A stretch of DNA of 64,000 nt from Thiohalocapsa sp. ML1 (GTDB taxonomy: Bacteria; Pseudomonadota; Gammaproteobacteria; Chromatiales; Chromatiaceae): NCBI RefSeq assembly GCF_001469165.1, contig NZ_JABX01000020.1:42655-106654 (forward strand). Reading direction: 5' to 3'. The translations under genes and the position numbers were made by a program. The notes below the pieces were generated by a model. The model was not told the origin of the DNA. It made no database searches and saw only the letters and a program-made list of their open reading frames with translations. This document shows, in pieces, positions 45,412 to 53,343 of this stretch (positions are counted from its first letter, which is position 1; the number at the start of each line of letters is the position of its first letter).

Positions 45412-45954
45412 TCAGCCGTCGCGCATATCCCGCCCATCCTCGCTCGCGCCGTAAGGAAAGCGCGCGTGGCCGTAGCGCAGCACCAGCACCGCAAGTGCCA
45501 GGATCAGCACTGCACTGGCGGTGGCGATGAGCGTCCATTGGCTCATGGACTTCATGTCCAGGATCAGGTGCCGGGCGAGGGCGACGATGGCGATGTAGAG
45601 CGGCATGCGCACCGGCAGGGCACCGGAGCTGAGATAGATGCCGACCATGGTCAGCACTTCCAGATAAATGAACAGCAGCAGCAGGTCGCCGAGCGTCACC
45701 TGCGCCTCGGCGACCATCCTCTGCACCTCCTGCGCACCGGCGACGATGGTGGCAATGGTGATCAGCAGCAGCCCCAGCACCTCCAGCAGGTAGATGCCGC
45801 CGGTGCCGACGGCGATGACGCGCCGGTTGCCATGAGCATGTTGGCCATGAGCATGTTGGCCATGAGCATGTTGGCCATGAGCTTGTTGGCCATGAGCTTG
45901 TTGGCCATGAGATTCGTGGCCATGGCCGTCTTGGTTGTCGTCAGAGTTTTGCAT
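45412..45954 (-). CDS. PsiE-family membrane protein with His-rich N-terminus
   Basis: The 180-residue protein has a cytoplasmic N-terminus with five repeats of the HGQHAHG type (residues about 11-42). Four membrane helices follow in the PsiE pattern, including [18 protein letters not shown] and [16 protein letters not shown]. PsiE is a phosphate-starvation-inducible protein of unknown function in E. coli. The His-rich part is encoded by 15-base DNA repeats (45841-45915) and could bind metal ions. The start at 45954 is used because an upstream extension to 46008 is not conserved-looking. Confidence 0.85.
   Translation of the reverse strand: MQNSDDNQDGHGHESHGQQAHGQQAHGQHAHGQHAHGQHAHGNRRVIAVGTGGIYLLEVLGLLLITIATIVAGAQEVQRMVAEAQVTLGDLLLLFIYLEVLTMVGIYLSSGALPVRMPLYIAIVALARHLILDMKSMSQWTLIATASAVLILALAVLVLRYGHARFPYGASEDGRDMRDG
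45838..45915. repeat. Five-copy 15-base in-frame tandem repeat in psiE-like gene
   Basis: The unit TTGGCCATGAGCATG occurs about five times; two of the copies carry GCTTG in place of GCATG. It encodes the [10 protein letters not shown] repeat on the minus strand. Because the period is a multiple of three, copy-number change would keep the reading frame. Confidence 0.9.
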
Positions 45955-46140
45955 GCCGGGATCATACCGCCCCAGGTCGGCACGCGGCGATCCATTGACG
46001 CCCGGCAACGCGCGGCGCCTTAGCGCCGCGGGCGCCTTGCCGCGCTGCGGTCGCGGCGCTAGCCTCTGCGCCCAGCTTGCGGGCGCTAATCAGCACGCAG
46101 GCGCCATGCATCGATCCCTCCCGCAGCCGAGCCGCCCACC

Positions 46141-47469
46141 ATGCAGGATTCCGTCACTGCCGCCACCGCGGCCGCCGCGCCCGCACCCGAGACCCTCGGC
46201 GGACCCTCCAAGGGGCTGCGGGAGACGACGCTGCTGAGCCGCGACGAGCGCCTCGCCGGGCGCCCCAACCTCTGCAGCGACTGCGGCCTCTGCGATAGCT
46301 GGCTCAAGCCGGACATGGCGCGCGCCTGCGTCTTCGTGCGCAACCGGGCGGAGGAGCTCGAGCGGCGGCTGTTCGGGCGCAACCGCCGCGACGGCGATGA
46401 GCTGCGCTTCGGCGTGTTCCGGCAGATGCTCGCCGCGCGCATGCGCCGGCCGGTGGCCGGCGCGCAGTGGTCCGGCATGGTCACGAGCCTCGCGGCGCGG
46501 CTGCTCGCCCGCGGCGACGTGGAGGCGGTGCTCATGGCCGCCACGGCGCCCGGCACCCGCTTCGCGCCGCGGCCGGTGCTCGCACGCACCCCGGAAGAGG
46601 TCTTCGCCTGCGCCGGCAACAAGCCCTGCCTGTCGCCCAACCTGAGCCTGCTCGATGAGGTGCGCGCGGCCGGCGTCCAGCGCCTCGCCGTGGTCGCCAC
46701 CAGTTGCCAGGTGCACATGCTGCGCGCCGCCGAGGACAGCCTGGGGCTCGATCGGCTCGACGTCATCGGCATCCCCTGCTCCGACAACGTCACCTATCCG
46801 GACCTGACGTTCTTCTTGGAGCAGGTCTCGCGCTCCCCCAGCACCATCGTCCACTACGAGTTTATGCAGGACTTCAGCCTGCACATGCGCCACGCGGACG
46901 GCAGCGTCGAGCGCCTGAACTACATCGACTTCCCGATGGACAAGCTCGACGGCATCTTCCCGTCCGCGTGCCTGTCCTGCTTCGACTACGCCAACACCCT
47001 GGCCGACCTCACCATCGGCTACATGGGCGCGCGGCTCGGCTGGCAGTGGGTGCTGGTGCGCACCGACCGCGGCGCCGAGCTGCTGGATCTGCTGCGCGAT
47101 GATCTGGAGATCGGCAACCTCGACAGCGCCGGCGACCGCACCCGCGGCGTGCCGCGCTACATCGGCATGCTCGCGAAGCCGCCGGGCAAGCCGCCGAAGC
47201 CCATCCGCAGGCTCATCGCCTGGCTGCAACGCCATCGCGGCCCGCGCGGGCTCGAGTTCGCCCGCGCCATCATCGAGATGAAGCTGTTGCGCAACCTGCA
47301 CCACGTGCGCACGCGCTTTGCGCGCTTCGAGCCGCGCATCGTGCCGGACTACGTGTACCGCGCGCTGGCCGACTACGACGACGCCCACCGCGCCGCCTTC
47401 GGGCGCGGCGTCCGCCCGGAGCCGCCCGCGGCCGAGCGCTCGCCCGCGGACACCGGCCGCGCGCCATGA
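46141..47469 (+). CDS. FrhB-family flavo-iron-sulfur protein, BciB-like 8-vinyl reductase
   Basis: The 442-residue protein belongs to the FrhB/FdhB family. It has CSDCGLCDSWLKPDMARAC, with Cys45, Cys48, Cys51 and Cys63 for an Fe-S cluster. GAQWSGMVTSLAARLLARG, ATSCQVHMLRAAE, IGIPCSDNVT, FPSACLSCFDYANTLADLTIGYMG and WQWVLVRTDRG follow. The GIPCSDN and CxDYxNxLADVTVGYMG-type text is what I remember from BciB, the ferredoxin-dependent divinyl chlorophyllide 8-vinyl reductase of green sulfur bacteria and cyanobacteria. A related reductase is equally possible. No bch genes flank it. Its TGA overlaps the BatD start. Confidence 0.75.
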   Translation: MQDSVTAATAAAAPAPETLGGPSKGLRETTLLSRDERLAGRPNLCSDCGLCDSWLKPDMARACVFVRNRAEELERRLFGRNRRDGDELRFGVFRQMLAARMRRPVAGAQWSGMVTSLAARLLARGDVEAVLMAATAPGTRFAPRPVLARTPEEVFACAGNKPCLSPNLSLLDEVRAAGVQRLAVVATSCQVHMLRAAEDSLGLDRLDVIGIPCSDNVTYPDLTFFLEQVSRSPSTIVHYEFMQDFSLHMRHADGSVERLNYIDFPMDKLDGIFPSACLSCFDYANTLADLTIGYMGARLGWQWVLVRTDRGAELLDLLRDDLEIGNLDSAGDRTRGVPRYIGMLAKPPGKPPKPIRRLIAWLQRHRGPRGLEFARAIIEMKLLRNLHHVRTRFARFEPRIVPDYVYRALADYDDAHRAAFGRGVRPEPPAAERSPADTGRAP

Positions 47470-49247
47470 GCGTCGCCGCGGGCGTCGCGCGTCGCTGTCG
47501 CCGCGGCACCGCCGCCGAGGTCCGCGTGCTGCTCGTCCGCGGCCTGTTGGTCCTGCTGCTCGGGCTCGGCAGCGCCGCGGCGCGCGCGGCCGTCGAGGCC
47601 GAGCTATCGGCGGACAACGTCGCCGCCGGGCAGCCGGTCACCTTGACCCTGACCAGCGCAGCGCCGCTGCCGCCACGCATCGATCTGACCCCGTTGGACG
47701 CGGACTTCCGCGTGCTGGAACAGCGCCGGGCCGAGACCCAGGCCACGGTGAACGGGCGCCGCCACCAGCGGCACGAGCTGATCCTGACCTTGCTGCCGCA
47801 GCGCACGGGCGAGCTGCGCGTGCCGTCGCTCGCGCTGGGCGCTGCGCCCTCCCCGGAGCTACCGCTCACCGTCGCCGCCACCACGACCCCGAACGGCCGA
47901 CTGCTGCCGGCGCCGAGCGCCGCGGCACCGGCGCCGGCGTCGGCGCCCGCCGAGCCCATCGAGGTCAGCGTCAGCGCGGACGTCACGCCGCGCGTCGGCG
48001 TCGTCGGCCAGCAGTTTCTGCTCAGCGTGCGCGCGCGCTCGGCGGATGGCCCGCCGCAGGGCCGGCTGCCGCCGCCCGCGGCGGCCAATACACGGGTGCT
48101 GCCGCTCGGCGAGCAGCGGCTGGTGGACGCGGACGGTCGGCACGTATTCGAGCAGCGGTTCGCACTGTTCCCGCAGGCGCCGGGACGCCTCGTCATCGAC
48201 CGGCTCGGCTTCGATGCCTGGGCCGTCGGCGGTGGCGCGCCGGTGCGGGAGCGGGCGCCGGCGCTGGCCATCGAGGTCGAGCCCCCACCGGCGCAGCGGC
48301 GCACGGGCACCTGGCTGCCCGCGCGGGCGCTGACGCTCACCGAGGCCGGCCCCACGGAGGTCCGCATCGCACCGGGCCAGGGCATGGAGCGCCTGCTGAC
48401 GCTGCGCGCCGAGGGCCTGATGGCCGAGGACCTGCCGCCGCTCCCGCTCGACATCCCGTTTCCGCTGCGCATCCGCGACGACCCGCCGCGGCTGTGGAAC
48501 GAGCGCACGCCGGACGGCGTCGTCGGCTACCGTGCCGAGCGCGTGCTGGTGAGCACGGAAGACCCCGGTGCCTATGTGCTGCCGGGGCCGTCCATCGACT
48601 GGTGGGATACCGAGACCGGCGCAGCGCGCACGGCAGCGCTGCCGGACTGGACGCTGACGGTGGCGCCCTTCGCCTCGGCGGACCGCCGCCCCGCCGCGCG
48701 CTGGGAGCGCGACCGAATCGATCCGGTGCCCGCGGACGACGCGCCGGCCGCGCCGGCGAGCAGTGCCGCCGACGCCGATGACGCTCCCGACGGCCGCGAC
48801 GCCCGCGACGGCGCGTTCCCCTGGATACCGCTGCTCGGCGGCGCTGCCGGCCTGTTGCTGCTGACGCTCGCGGGCTGGCTGCTGCTGCGCCGCCGCGCAC
48901 GGGCAGCCGTGCCGGCGCCGGCCGGGACGCCGACGCATGACCCGCCCGCCGCCGGCCCATCGCAGGCCACGGCAGCAGCGCTGGAGGCGCTACGCCGCGC
49001 CTATGCCGGCGCCGACGCCACCGCCGCGCGCGCCGCGCTGCTCGCTTGGGCGGCCCTGGCCTGGCCGCAGCAGCCGCCGCGCAACCTCTCGCAGCTCATG
49101 CTGCGCCTCGATGCGCCGCTGACGGATGAGATCAAGCTGCTCGACAAGGCCTTCTACGGCCCTGCCGATGCCGCCTGGGCGGCGTGCCCGGTGCCGAAGC
49201 GCGTCGCCAACCTCGCGGCAGGCGGCGGCGCGGCCGGCCCCACTTGA
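47466..49247 (+). CDS. BatD-like protein (oxygen tolerance family)
   Basis: The 593-residue protein has a signal peptide, an N-terminal beta region of the BatD type (VEAELSADNVAAGQPVTLTLT), several Ig-like beta segments and one membrane helix near residue 450 (LLLLTLAGWLLLRR). A short cytoplasmic helical tail follows. BatD normally works with BatA, BatB and a MoxR ATPase, genes not present here. Its ATG overlaps the stop of the BciB-like gene as ATGA, so translation is coupled to an unrelated enzyme. The first 30 residues are Arg-rich; a later start is possible. Confidence 0.75.
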   Translation: MSVAAGVARRCRRGTAAEVRVLLVRGLLVLLLGLGSAAARAAVEAELSADNVAAGQPVTLTLTSAAPLPPRIDLTPLDADFRVLEQRRAETQATVNGRRHQRHELILTLLPQRTGELRVPSLALGAAPSPELPLTVAATTTPNGRLLPAPSAAAPAPASAPAEPIEVSVSADVTPRVGVVGQQFLLSVRARSADGPPQGRLPPPAAANTRVLPLGEQRLVDADGRHVFEQRFALFPQAPGRLVIDRLGFDAWAVGGGAPVRERAPALAIEVEPPPAQRRTGTWLPARALTLTEAGPTEVRIAPGQGMERLLTLRAEGLMAEDLPPLPLDIPFPLRIRDDPPRLWNERTPDGVVGYRAERVLVSTEDPGAYVLPGPSIDWWDTETGAARTAALPDWTLTVAPFASADRRPAARWERDRIDPVPADDAPAAPASSAADADDAPDGRDARDGAFPWIPLLGGAAGLLLLTLAGWLLLRRRARAAVPAPAGTPTHDPPAAGPSQATAAALEALRRAYAGADATAARAALLAWAALAWPQQPPRNLSQLMLRLDAPLTDEIKLLDKAFYGPADAAWAACPVPKRVANLAAGGGAAGPT

Positions 49248-49263
49248 GCCGGCGCGTGCCGCC

Positions 49264-49710
49264 TCAGCCCTGGCCCAGGAGCTGCGTCAGCCGCGCGATC
49301 TCCTGCTGCGCCGCCACCTGCTCGGTGACGTCGTACTGCACGCCGAGGTAGTAGATCACGCGCCCGTCGGGGTCCTTCAGGGGCCGGATGCTGAGGCGGT
49401 TGTAGAAACGCGTGCCGTCCTTGCGATAGTTGCGCAGCGTCACCTCGACGGGGCGCTGCTCGGCGAGTGCGGCGCGGATCTCCTGCAGGCCCGGCTGCTC
49501 GCGGTCATCGCCCTGCAGGAAGCGGCAGTTGCGCCCGAGGATCTCGTCCTGCCCGTAGCCCGTCATGCGCTCGAACACGGCGTTGGCGAAAACGATGGGG
49601 TTGTCCGGCAGATCCGGGTCCGACAGTGTCACGCCGTTGACGCAGTTGTCCAAGATGTCCGCCAGCACGCTGGGGATCATGCCGGGGTCTTTTTCGACGA
49701 CGAAGTTCAT
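49264..49710 (-). CDS. Short LOV-domain blue-light photoreceptor
   Basis: The 148-residue protein is a single PAS/LOV domain with short helical extensions. The flavin-binding signature GRNCRFLQGDD is at residues 59-69, so the photo-adduct cysteine is Cys62. NYRKDGTRFYNRLSIRPL and YYLGVQYDVTEQ match the LOV core strands (N, N, Q flavin contacts). No effector domain is attached, as in the short LOV proteins of Pseudomonas. Its C-terminal helix probably mediates dimers. It is transcribed convergently with BatD and lies 140 bases downstream of an SRPBCC gene on the same strand. Confidence 0.9.
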   Translation of the reverse strand: MNFVVEKDPGMIPSVLADILDNCVNGVTLSDPDLPDNPIVFANAVFERMTGYGQDEILGRNCRFLQGDDREQPGLQEIRAALAEQRPVEVTLRNYRKDGTRFYNRLSIRPLKDPDGRVIYYLGVQYDVTEQVAAQQEIARLTQLLGQG

Positions 49711-49725
49711 TGCGGTCTCCGTCTA

Positions 49726-49766
49726 AGGTGGTCGCCAAAGGTGGTCGCCAAAGGTGGTCGCCAATC
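49726..49766. repeat. Three-copy 13-base tandem repeat upstream of LOV gene
   Basis: GGTGGTCGCCAAA (or with a final TCT) occurs three times in a row just upstream of the LOV gene start. It falls where a promoter or leader would lie, so copy number could affect expression; this is inference. Confidence 0.85.
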
Positions 49767-49853
49767 TGGGCAGCGCGCCCGGCGCGGGCACGCGGCGCGT
49801 TTGTATGCAGGTCCGCGGGCGGCTCAGGCCGCGTCAGTCGCCGCGGCACCGGC

Positions 49854-50318
49854 TCAGGCGCTCTGCTGCTCCGGCGGCGCGCACTCGGCCTCAATCAGCC
49901 GCTTCAGGTTGCGCACCGTGCGCTCGGCGCCGTCCTGCACCGCCATGCGGATCAGCTTCTCGAACGGGCGCATCATCAGATCCAGCCGGCGCAGCTCAAA
50001 CGTGAACGTGAGCCGGGTATGCTGCGACGCCGCATCGAAGCGATAATCCACGAGGAACGGAACGCTCGTGCCCTGAAAGGTGAGTCGGCTGCGCGGCTCC
50101 ATCTGCGTGATCTTGAACGTGGACTCCGTGCGCCGGCCCTGGTCCACGCGCACCTGCCGGGCGATGCTGCCGACGCGCATGGGCCCGTTGGACACTATGC
50201 GCAGCTCCTTCACCTCGGGCGACCAGCGCGGATAGTTGCGCGCGAACTCCTCCGCGATGAAGGCATAGACCGCATCCTGCGGCCGCTCGATCTCGATACT
50301 CGCTTCTGCTTTGACCAC
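49854..50318 (-). CDS. SRPBCC/polyketide-cyclase-like protein
   Basis: The 154-residue protein has the SRPBCC pattern: SIEIERPQDAVYAFIAEEF at the start, a beta stretch (VRVDQGRRTESTFKITQMEP) and a long C-terminal helix (PFEKLIRMAVQDGAERTVRNLKRLIEAE). Such small helix-grip proteins bind lipids or aromatic ligands. The GTG at 50318 is chosen because GAGGAG lies six bases before it; a longer frame to 50372 is possible. It is upstream of the LOV gene on the same strand; shared transcription is plausible but the gap is 140 bases. Confidence 0.75.
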   Translation of the reverse strand: MVKAEASIEIERPQDAVYAFIAEEFARNYPRWSPEVKELRIVSNGPMRVGSIARQVRVDQGRRTESTFKITQMEPRSRLTFQGTSVPFLVDYRFDAASQHTRLTFTFELRRLDLMMRPFEKLIRMAVQDGAERTVRNLKRLIEAECAPPEQQSA

Positions 50319-50559
50319 GGCAATCTCCTCGTCGAAGCGGACGCGCAAGCCGATCCTGGCCCGCGCACGCACGAGTGGTTGCGTTCTCCCGTTGCGCGAT
50401 GTGCCGCATCTTGGCGACAGTGACGCATCGGCGTCAGTGACGAATCATCGGGCATCCGGCCCGTGCCGGGAGAAACATGGCAGGTTGGTCGCCCCGGGAC
50501 AAGTCGCCGAACCGATTTGTCTTGCGACCCCTGCGGACCACAGCGGTTCCGAACGCATT

Positions 50560-51921
50560 ATGAATCAGACCCTCTTGCCGATCGACGGCCCTGCCCGGGT
50601 TGCGCCGCCCGGCACCCTCGGCCAGTTGTACGACCTCGTCACCGGCGACGAGGACGCCCGCGTGTGCAAGGATATCCCGCCGGAGTCCTGCCACGAGCAA
50701 CCGCGGAACTTCTTCGCCTATCTGGTCGCGAACCTGCTGAGCAAGGTCGCCGATGACCTCTCCAGCGCCAAGCTCGTGCTGCCCTGGCTGCTCGGCGCCC
50801 TGGGTGCGCCGGCCGTGCTCGTTGGCCTGCTGGTGCCGATTCGCGAGGCCGGCGTGCTGCTGCCGCAGCTCGCGGTGGCGGCCTACATCCGGCGCATGCC
50901 GCTGCGCAAGCCCGTGTGGATCTTGGGCGCGCTGTTGAGCGCGCTCGGACTGGGCGCCATCGCGCTGGCGGCGCTGACGCAGAGCGGCGCCGCGGCGGGC
51001 TGGACCATCATTGCGCTGCTGGTGGTGCTGAGCCTCGCCCGCGGGCTCTGCTCGGTGTCGGCCAAGGACGTGCTCGGCAAGACCGTGTCGAAGTCCCGGC
51101 GCGGGCGCCTCATGGGCTGGTCGGCGGGCATCGCCGGCGGTGCGACGCTGGCGCTCGGCCTCGGGCTCGGCTTCGTAACCGACGCGGACGCGGAGCGGCT
51201 GGTCTACGCCGTGCTGCTCGGCGCCGGCGCGCTGATGTTCGTGCTCGGCGCGCTCGTGTTCGGGGCCATCCGCGAGCAGCCGGGCGCCACCGCGGGCGGC
51301 GGCAACGCGCTCACCGAAGCGCTGGCGAGCCTCGACCTGCTGCGCACCGACCCGGACTTCCGCCGCTACCTGCTGACCCGCATCGGCCTCCTGACCCTCG
51401 CGCTGGTGCCGCCGTTCTACGTGCTGCTGCTGCAGCGTGCGTCCGACTCGGCGCTGTCCGGGCTCGGGCTCCTGATCATCGCGAGCGGGCTTGCAAGCGC
51501 CGTCAGCGCACCGCTCTGGGGCCGGTTCAGCGACCGCTCGGCGCGGCTCGTGCTGGTGCTCGCCGCCGCCTTGGGCGGCGTCACCGGCATTGCCACCTGG
51601 GTCGTCGCCCGGCTGGAGCCGGGGCCGCTGGTGCTGACCTATGCGCTGGCGGGGCTGTTTCTGCTCGTCAACGTCGCCCACGCGGGCGTTCGCATCGGCC
51701 GCAAGGTCTACCTCGTGGACATGGCGAGCAACGACAACCGCGCCGCGATGGTGGCGGTGTCCAACACCATCATCGGCGTCATGATGCTGCTCGGCGGGCT
51801 CATCGGGTTGCTCGCGGACCTCTACGACACGGCGACGCTGATCCTGGTGCTCAGCATCGGCGCGCTGCTGGTGGCGGCGTACGCCCTGGGGCTGCGCGAG
51901 GTGTCCGACGAGCATGGTTGA
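50560..51921 (+). CDS. MFS transporter
   Basis: The 453-residue protein has 12 hydrophobic helices after a cytoplasmic start of about 55 residues. An MFS-like loop (SKSRRGRLMGWSAGIAGG) follows helix 4 and LWGRFSDRSAR marks the second half. Substrate is unknown. The N-terminal region, PGTLGQLYDLVTGDEDARVCKDIPPE, is longer than in most MFS proteins. It overlaps epmB by eight bases at its 3' end, suggesting co-transcription. The start is chosen at MNQTLLPI; an upstream extension to 50311 has no hydrophobic or family text. Confidence 0.85.
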   Translation: MNQTLLPIDGPARVAPPGTLGQLYDLVTGDEDARVCKDIPPESCHEQPRNFFAYLVANLLSKVADDLSSAKLVLPWLLGALGAPAVLVGLLVPIREAGVLLPQLAVAAYIRRMPLRKPVWILGALLSALGLGAIALAALTQSGAAAGWTIIALLVVLSLARGLCSVSAKDVLGKTVSKSRRGRLMGWSAGIAGGATLALGLGLGFVTDADAERLVYAVLLGAGALMFVLGALVFGAIREQPGATAGGGNALTEALASLDLLRTDPDFRRYLLTRIGLLTLALVPPFYVLLLQRASDSALSGLGLLIIASGLASAVSAPLWGRFSDRSARLVLVLAAALGGVTGIATWVVARLEPGPLVLTYALAGLFLLVNVAHAGVRIGRKVYLVDMASNDNRAAMVAVSNTIIGVMMLLGGLIGLLADLYDTATLILVLSIGALLVAAYALGLREVSDEHG

Positions 51922-52939
51922 GCGCGCCGGCGTCGGCGGCGCCCCGCACGCGGCCGACGGCGGCGTCGCGACCTGGCAGCGCGAGCTGAAGGACGCCTTC
52001 ACGCGCGCCGACGCGCTGCTGGATTATCTCGACATCCCGCTCACGGCACGCGCCGGCGTGCTCGGCGGCACGGCGGACTTCCCGCTCCTGGTGCCGCGCG
52101 GCTTCGCGGCGCTGATGCGCCCCGGGGAGCTCGCGGACCCGCTGCTGCGCCAAGTGCTGCCGCTGACCGCCGAGCTCGCCGACGTGGCCGGCTTCGGCCC
52201 AGACCCGCTCGCCGAGCAGGCTGCCCGCACCGAGGCCGGCCTGCTGCGCAAGTACCCCGGCCGGGCGCTGCTCGTGGCCACCGGCGGCTGCGCCGTGCAC
52301 TGCCGCTACTGCTTCCGCCGGCATTTCCCGTACACCGATGGACCCGCCCGCGGCGCCCGGGACGGCGTGCTCGCCGAGCTGGCGGCGGCAGCAGACGTGC
52401 ACGAGCTGATCCTAAGCGGCGGTGATCCGCTCCTGCTCGACGACGCGGCGCTCGGCGCCCTGTTCGCGCGGCTCGCCGGGATTGCGCACCTCAAGCGCAT
52501 CCGCATCCATACCCGCCTGCCCGTGGTGCTGCCGAGCCGCGTGACACCGGCGCTGTGCAGGCTCCTCGAGGACCAGCCGCAGCGCACCCTGGTCGTCATC
52601 CACGCAAATCACGCCAACGAGCTCGGCGACGCCGCCGCGCGGGGGCTCGCGGCGCTGCGCGCGGCCGGGCTGCCGGTGCTGAACCAGAGCGTGCTGCTCG
52701 CCGGCGTCAACGATTGCGTGGATACGCTGGCCGAGCTCAGCGAGCGGCTGTTCGACTGCGGCGTGCTGCCCTACTACCTGCACCAGCTCGACCGCGTCGC
52801 CGGGGCGGCGCACTTCGCCGTCGCCGACGCCGAGGCGCGGCGCCTCGCCGCGGGGCTGCGCGCGCGTCTGCCCGGCTACCTGACGCCGCTGCTGGTGCGG
52901 GAGACCCCGGCGGCCCCGTGCAAGCTGCCGCTCCTCTGA
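51914..52939 (+). CDS. epmB: EF-P beta-lysylation protein (lysine 2,3-aminomutase family)
   Basis: The 341-residue protein is a radical SAM enzyme with Cys126, Cys130 and Cys133 in CAVHCRYCFRRHFPY. It has the lysine-2,3-aminomutase text LILSGGDPLLL, RIHTRLPVVLPSR and LLAGVNDC. EpmB converts alpha-lysine to beta-lysine, used by EpmA to modify elongation factor P. The length fits EpmB (342 in E. coli) rather than the longer KamA. It overlaps the MFS gene by eight bases. epmA and efp are not in the window. Confidence 0.92.
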   Translation: MVERAGVGGAPHAADGGVATWQRELKDAFTRADALLDYLDIPLTARAGVLGGTADFPLLVPRGFAALMRPGELADPLLRQVLPLTAELADVAGFGPDPLAEQAARTEAGLLRKYPGRALLVATGGCAVHCRYCFRRHFPYTDGPARGARDGVLAELAAAADVHELILSGGDPLLLDDAALGALFARLAGIAHLKRIRIHTRLPVVLPSRVTPALCRLLEDQPQRTLVVIHANHANELGDAAARGLAALRAAGLPVLNQSVLLAGVNDCVDTLAELSERLFDCGVLPYYLHQLDRVAGAAHFAVADAEARRLAAGLRARLPGYLTPLLVRETPAAPCKLPLL

Positions 52940-52994
52940 CGCACCGTTGCGCAGTTTCCGCGGTGGGTGGTTACCGTAGATAATCCTCGGGGAA

Positions 52995-53218
52995 TGTCCT
53001 AACGAGGCTTCGCCTCAGACCGACGAGGCGTGCTCGTCGCTATCGGGAACGGGATCGGGAACGGGAACGGGATCGGGATCGGGTGGCACTCGGTTCGATT
53101 TCGATTTCGATTTCGATTTCGATTTCGATAGCGATCCCGACGCGACGCGCCTCGCCAGTCCGACGCCCCGTTGAAACTTGACTCTTCTGCAAACATCCGG
53201 CGCCGTCAAGCAATCTAG
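52995..53218. mobile_element. Interspersed element copy 1 with hexamer arrays and conserved ends
   Basis: The left end reads ACGAGGCTTCGCCTCAGACC. The middle holds GGGAAC/GGGATC hexamers (53043-53082), a CACTCGGTTCGAT linker and TTTCGA hexamers (53094-53130). The right end reads TTGAAACTTGACTCTTCTGC and ends AGCAATCTAG near 53218. The copy at 58126-58402 shares both ends and the middle order. The class of element is unknown and no coding region is present. The rest of the 52940-53343 gap holds no supported gene. Confidence 0.6.
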
Positions 53219-53343
53219 CCCGGCAGCGCCGCGGCCCGGCAGCGGAGCCCAAGTCTCTGCGCGCTGTCGTTTCGCCACGTCGTCCGACATTACGAGGACG
53301 ACAACGATTCATCCCGGAACCTCCGCGAGTCCGCCCCAGCGCA

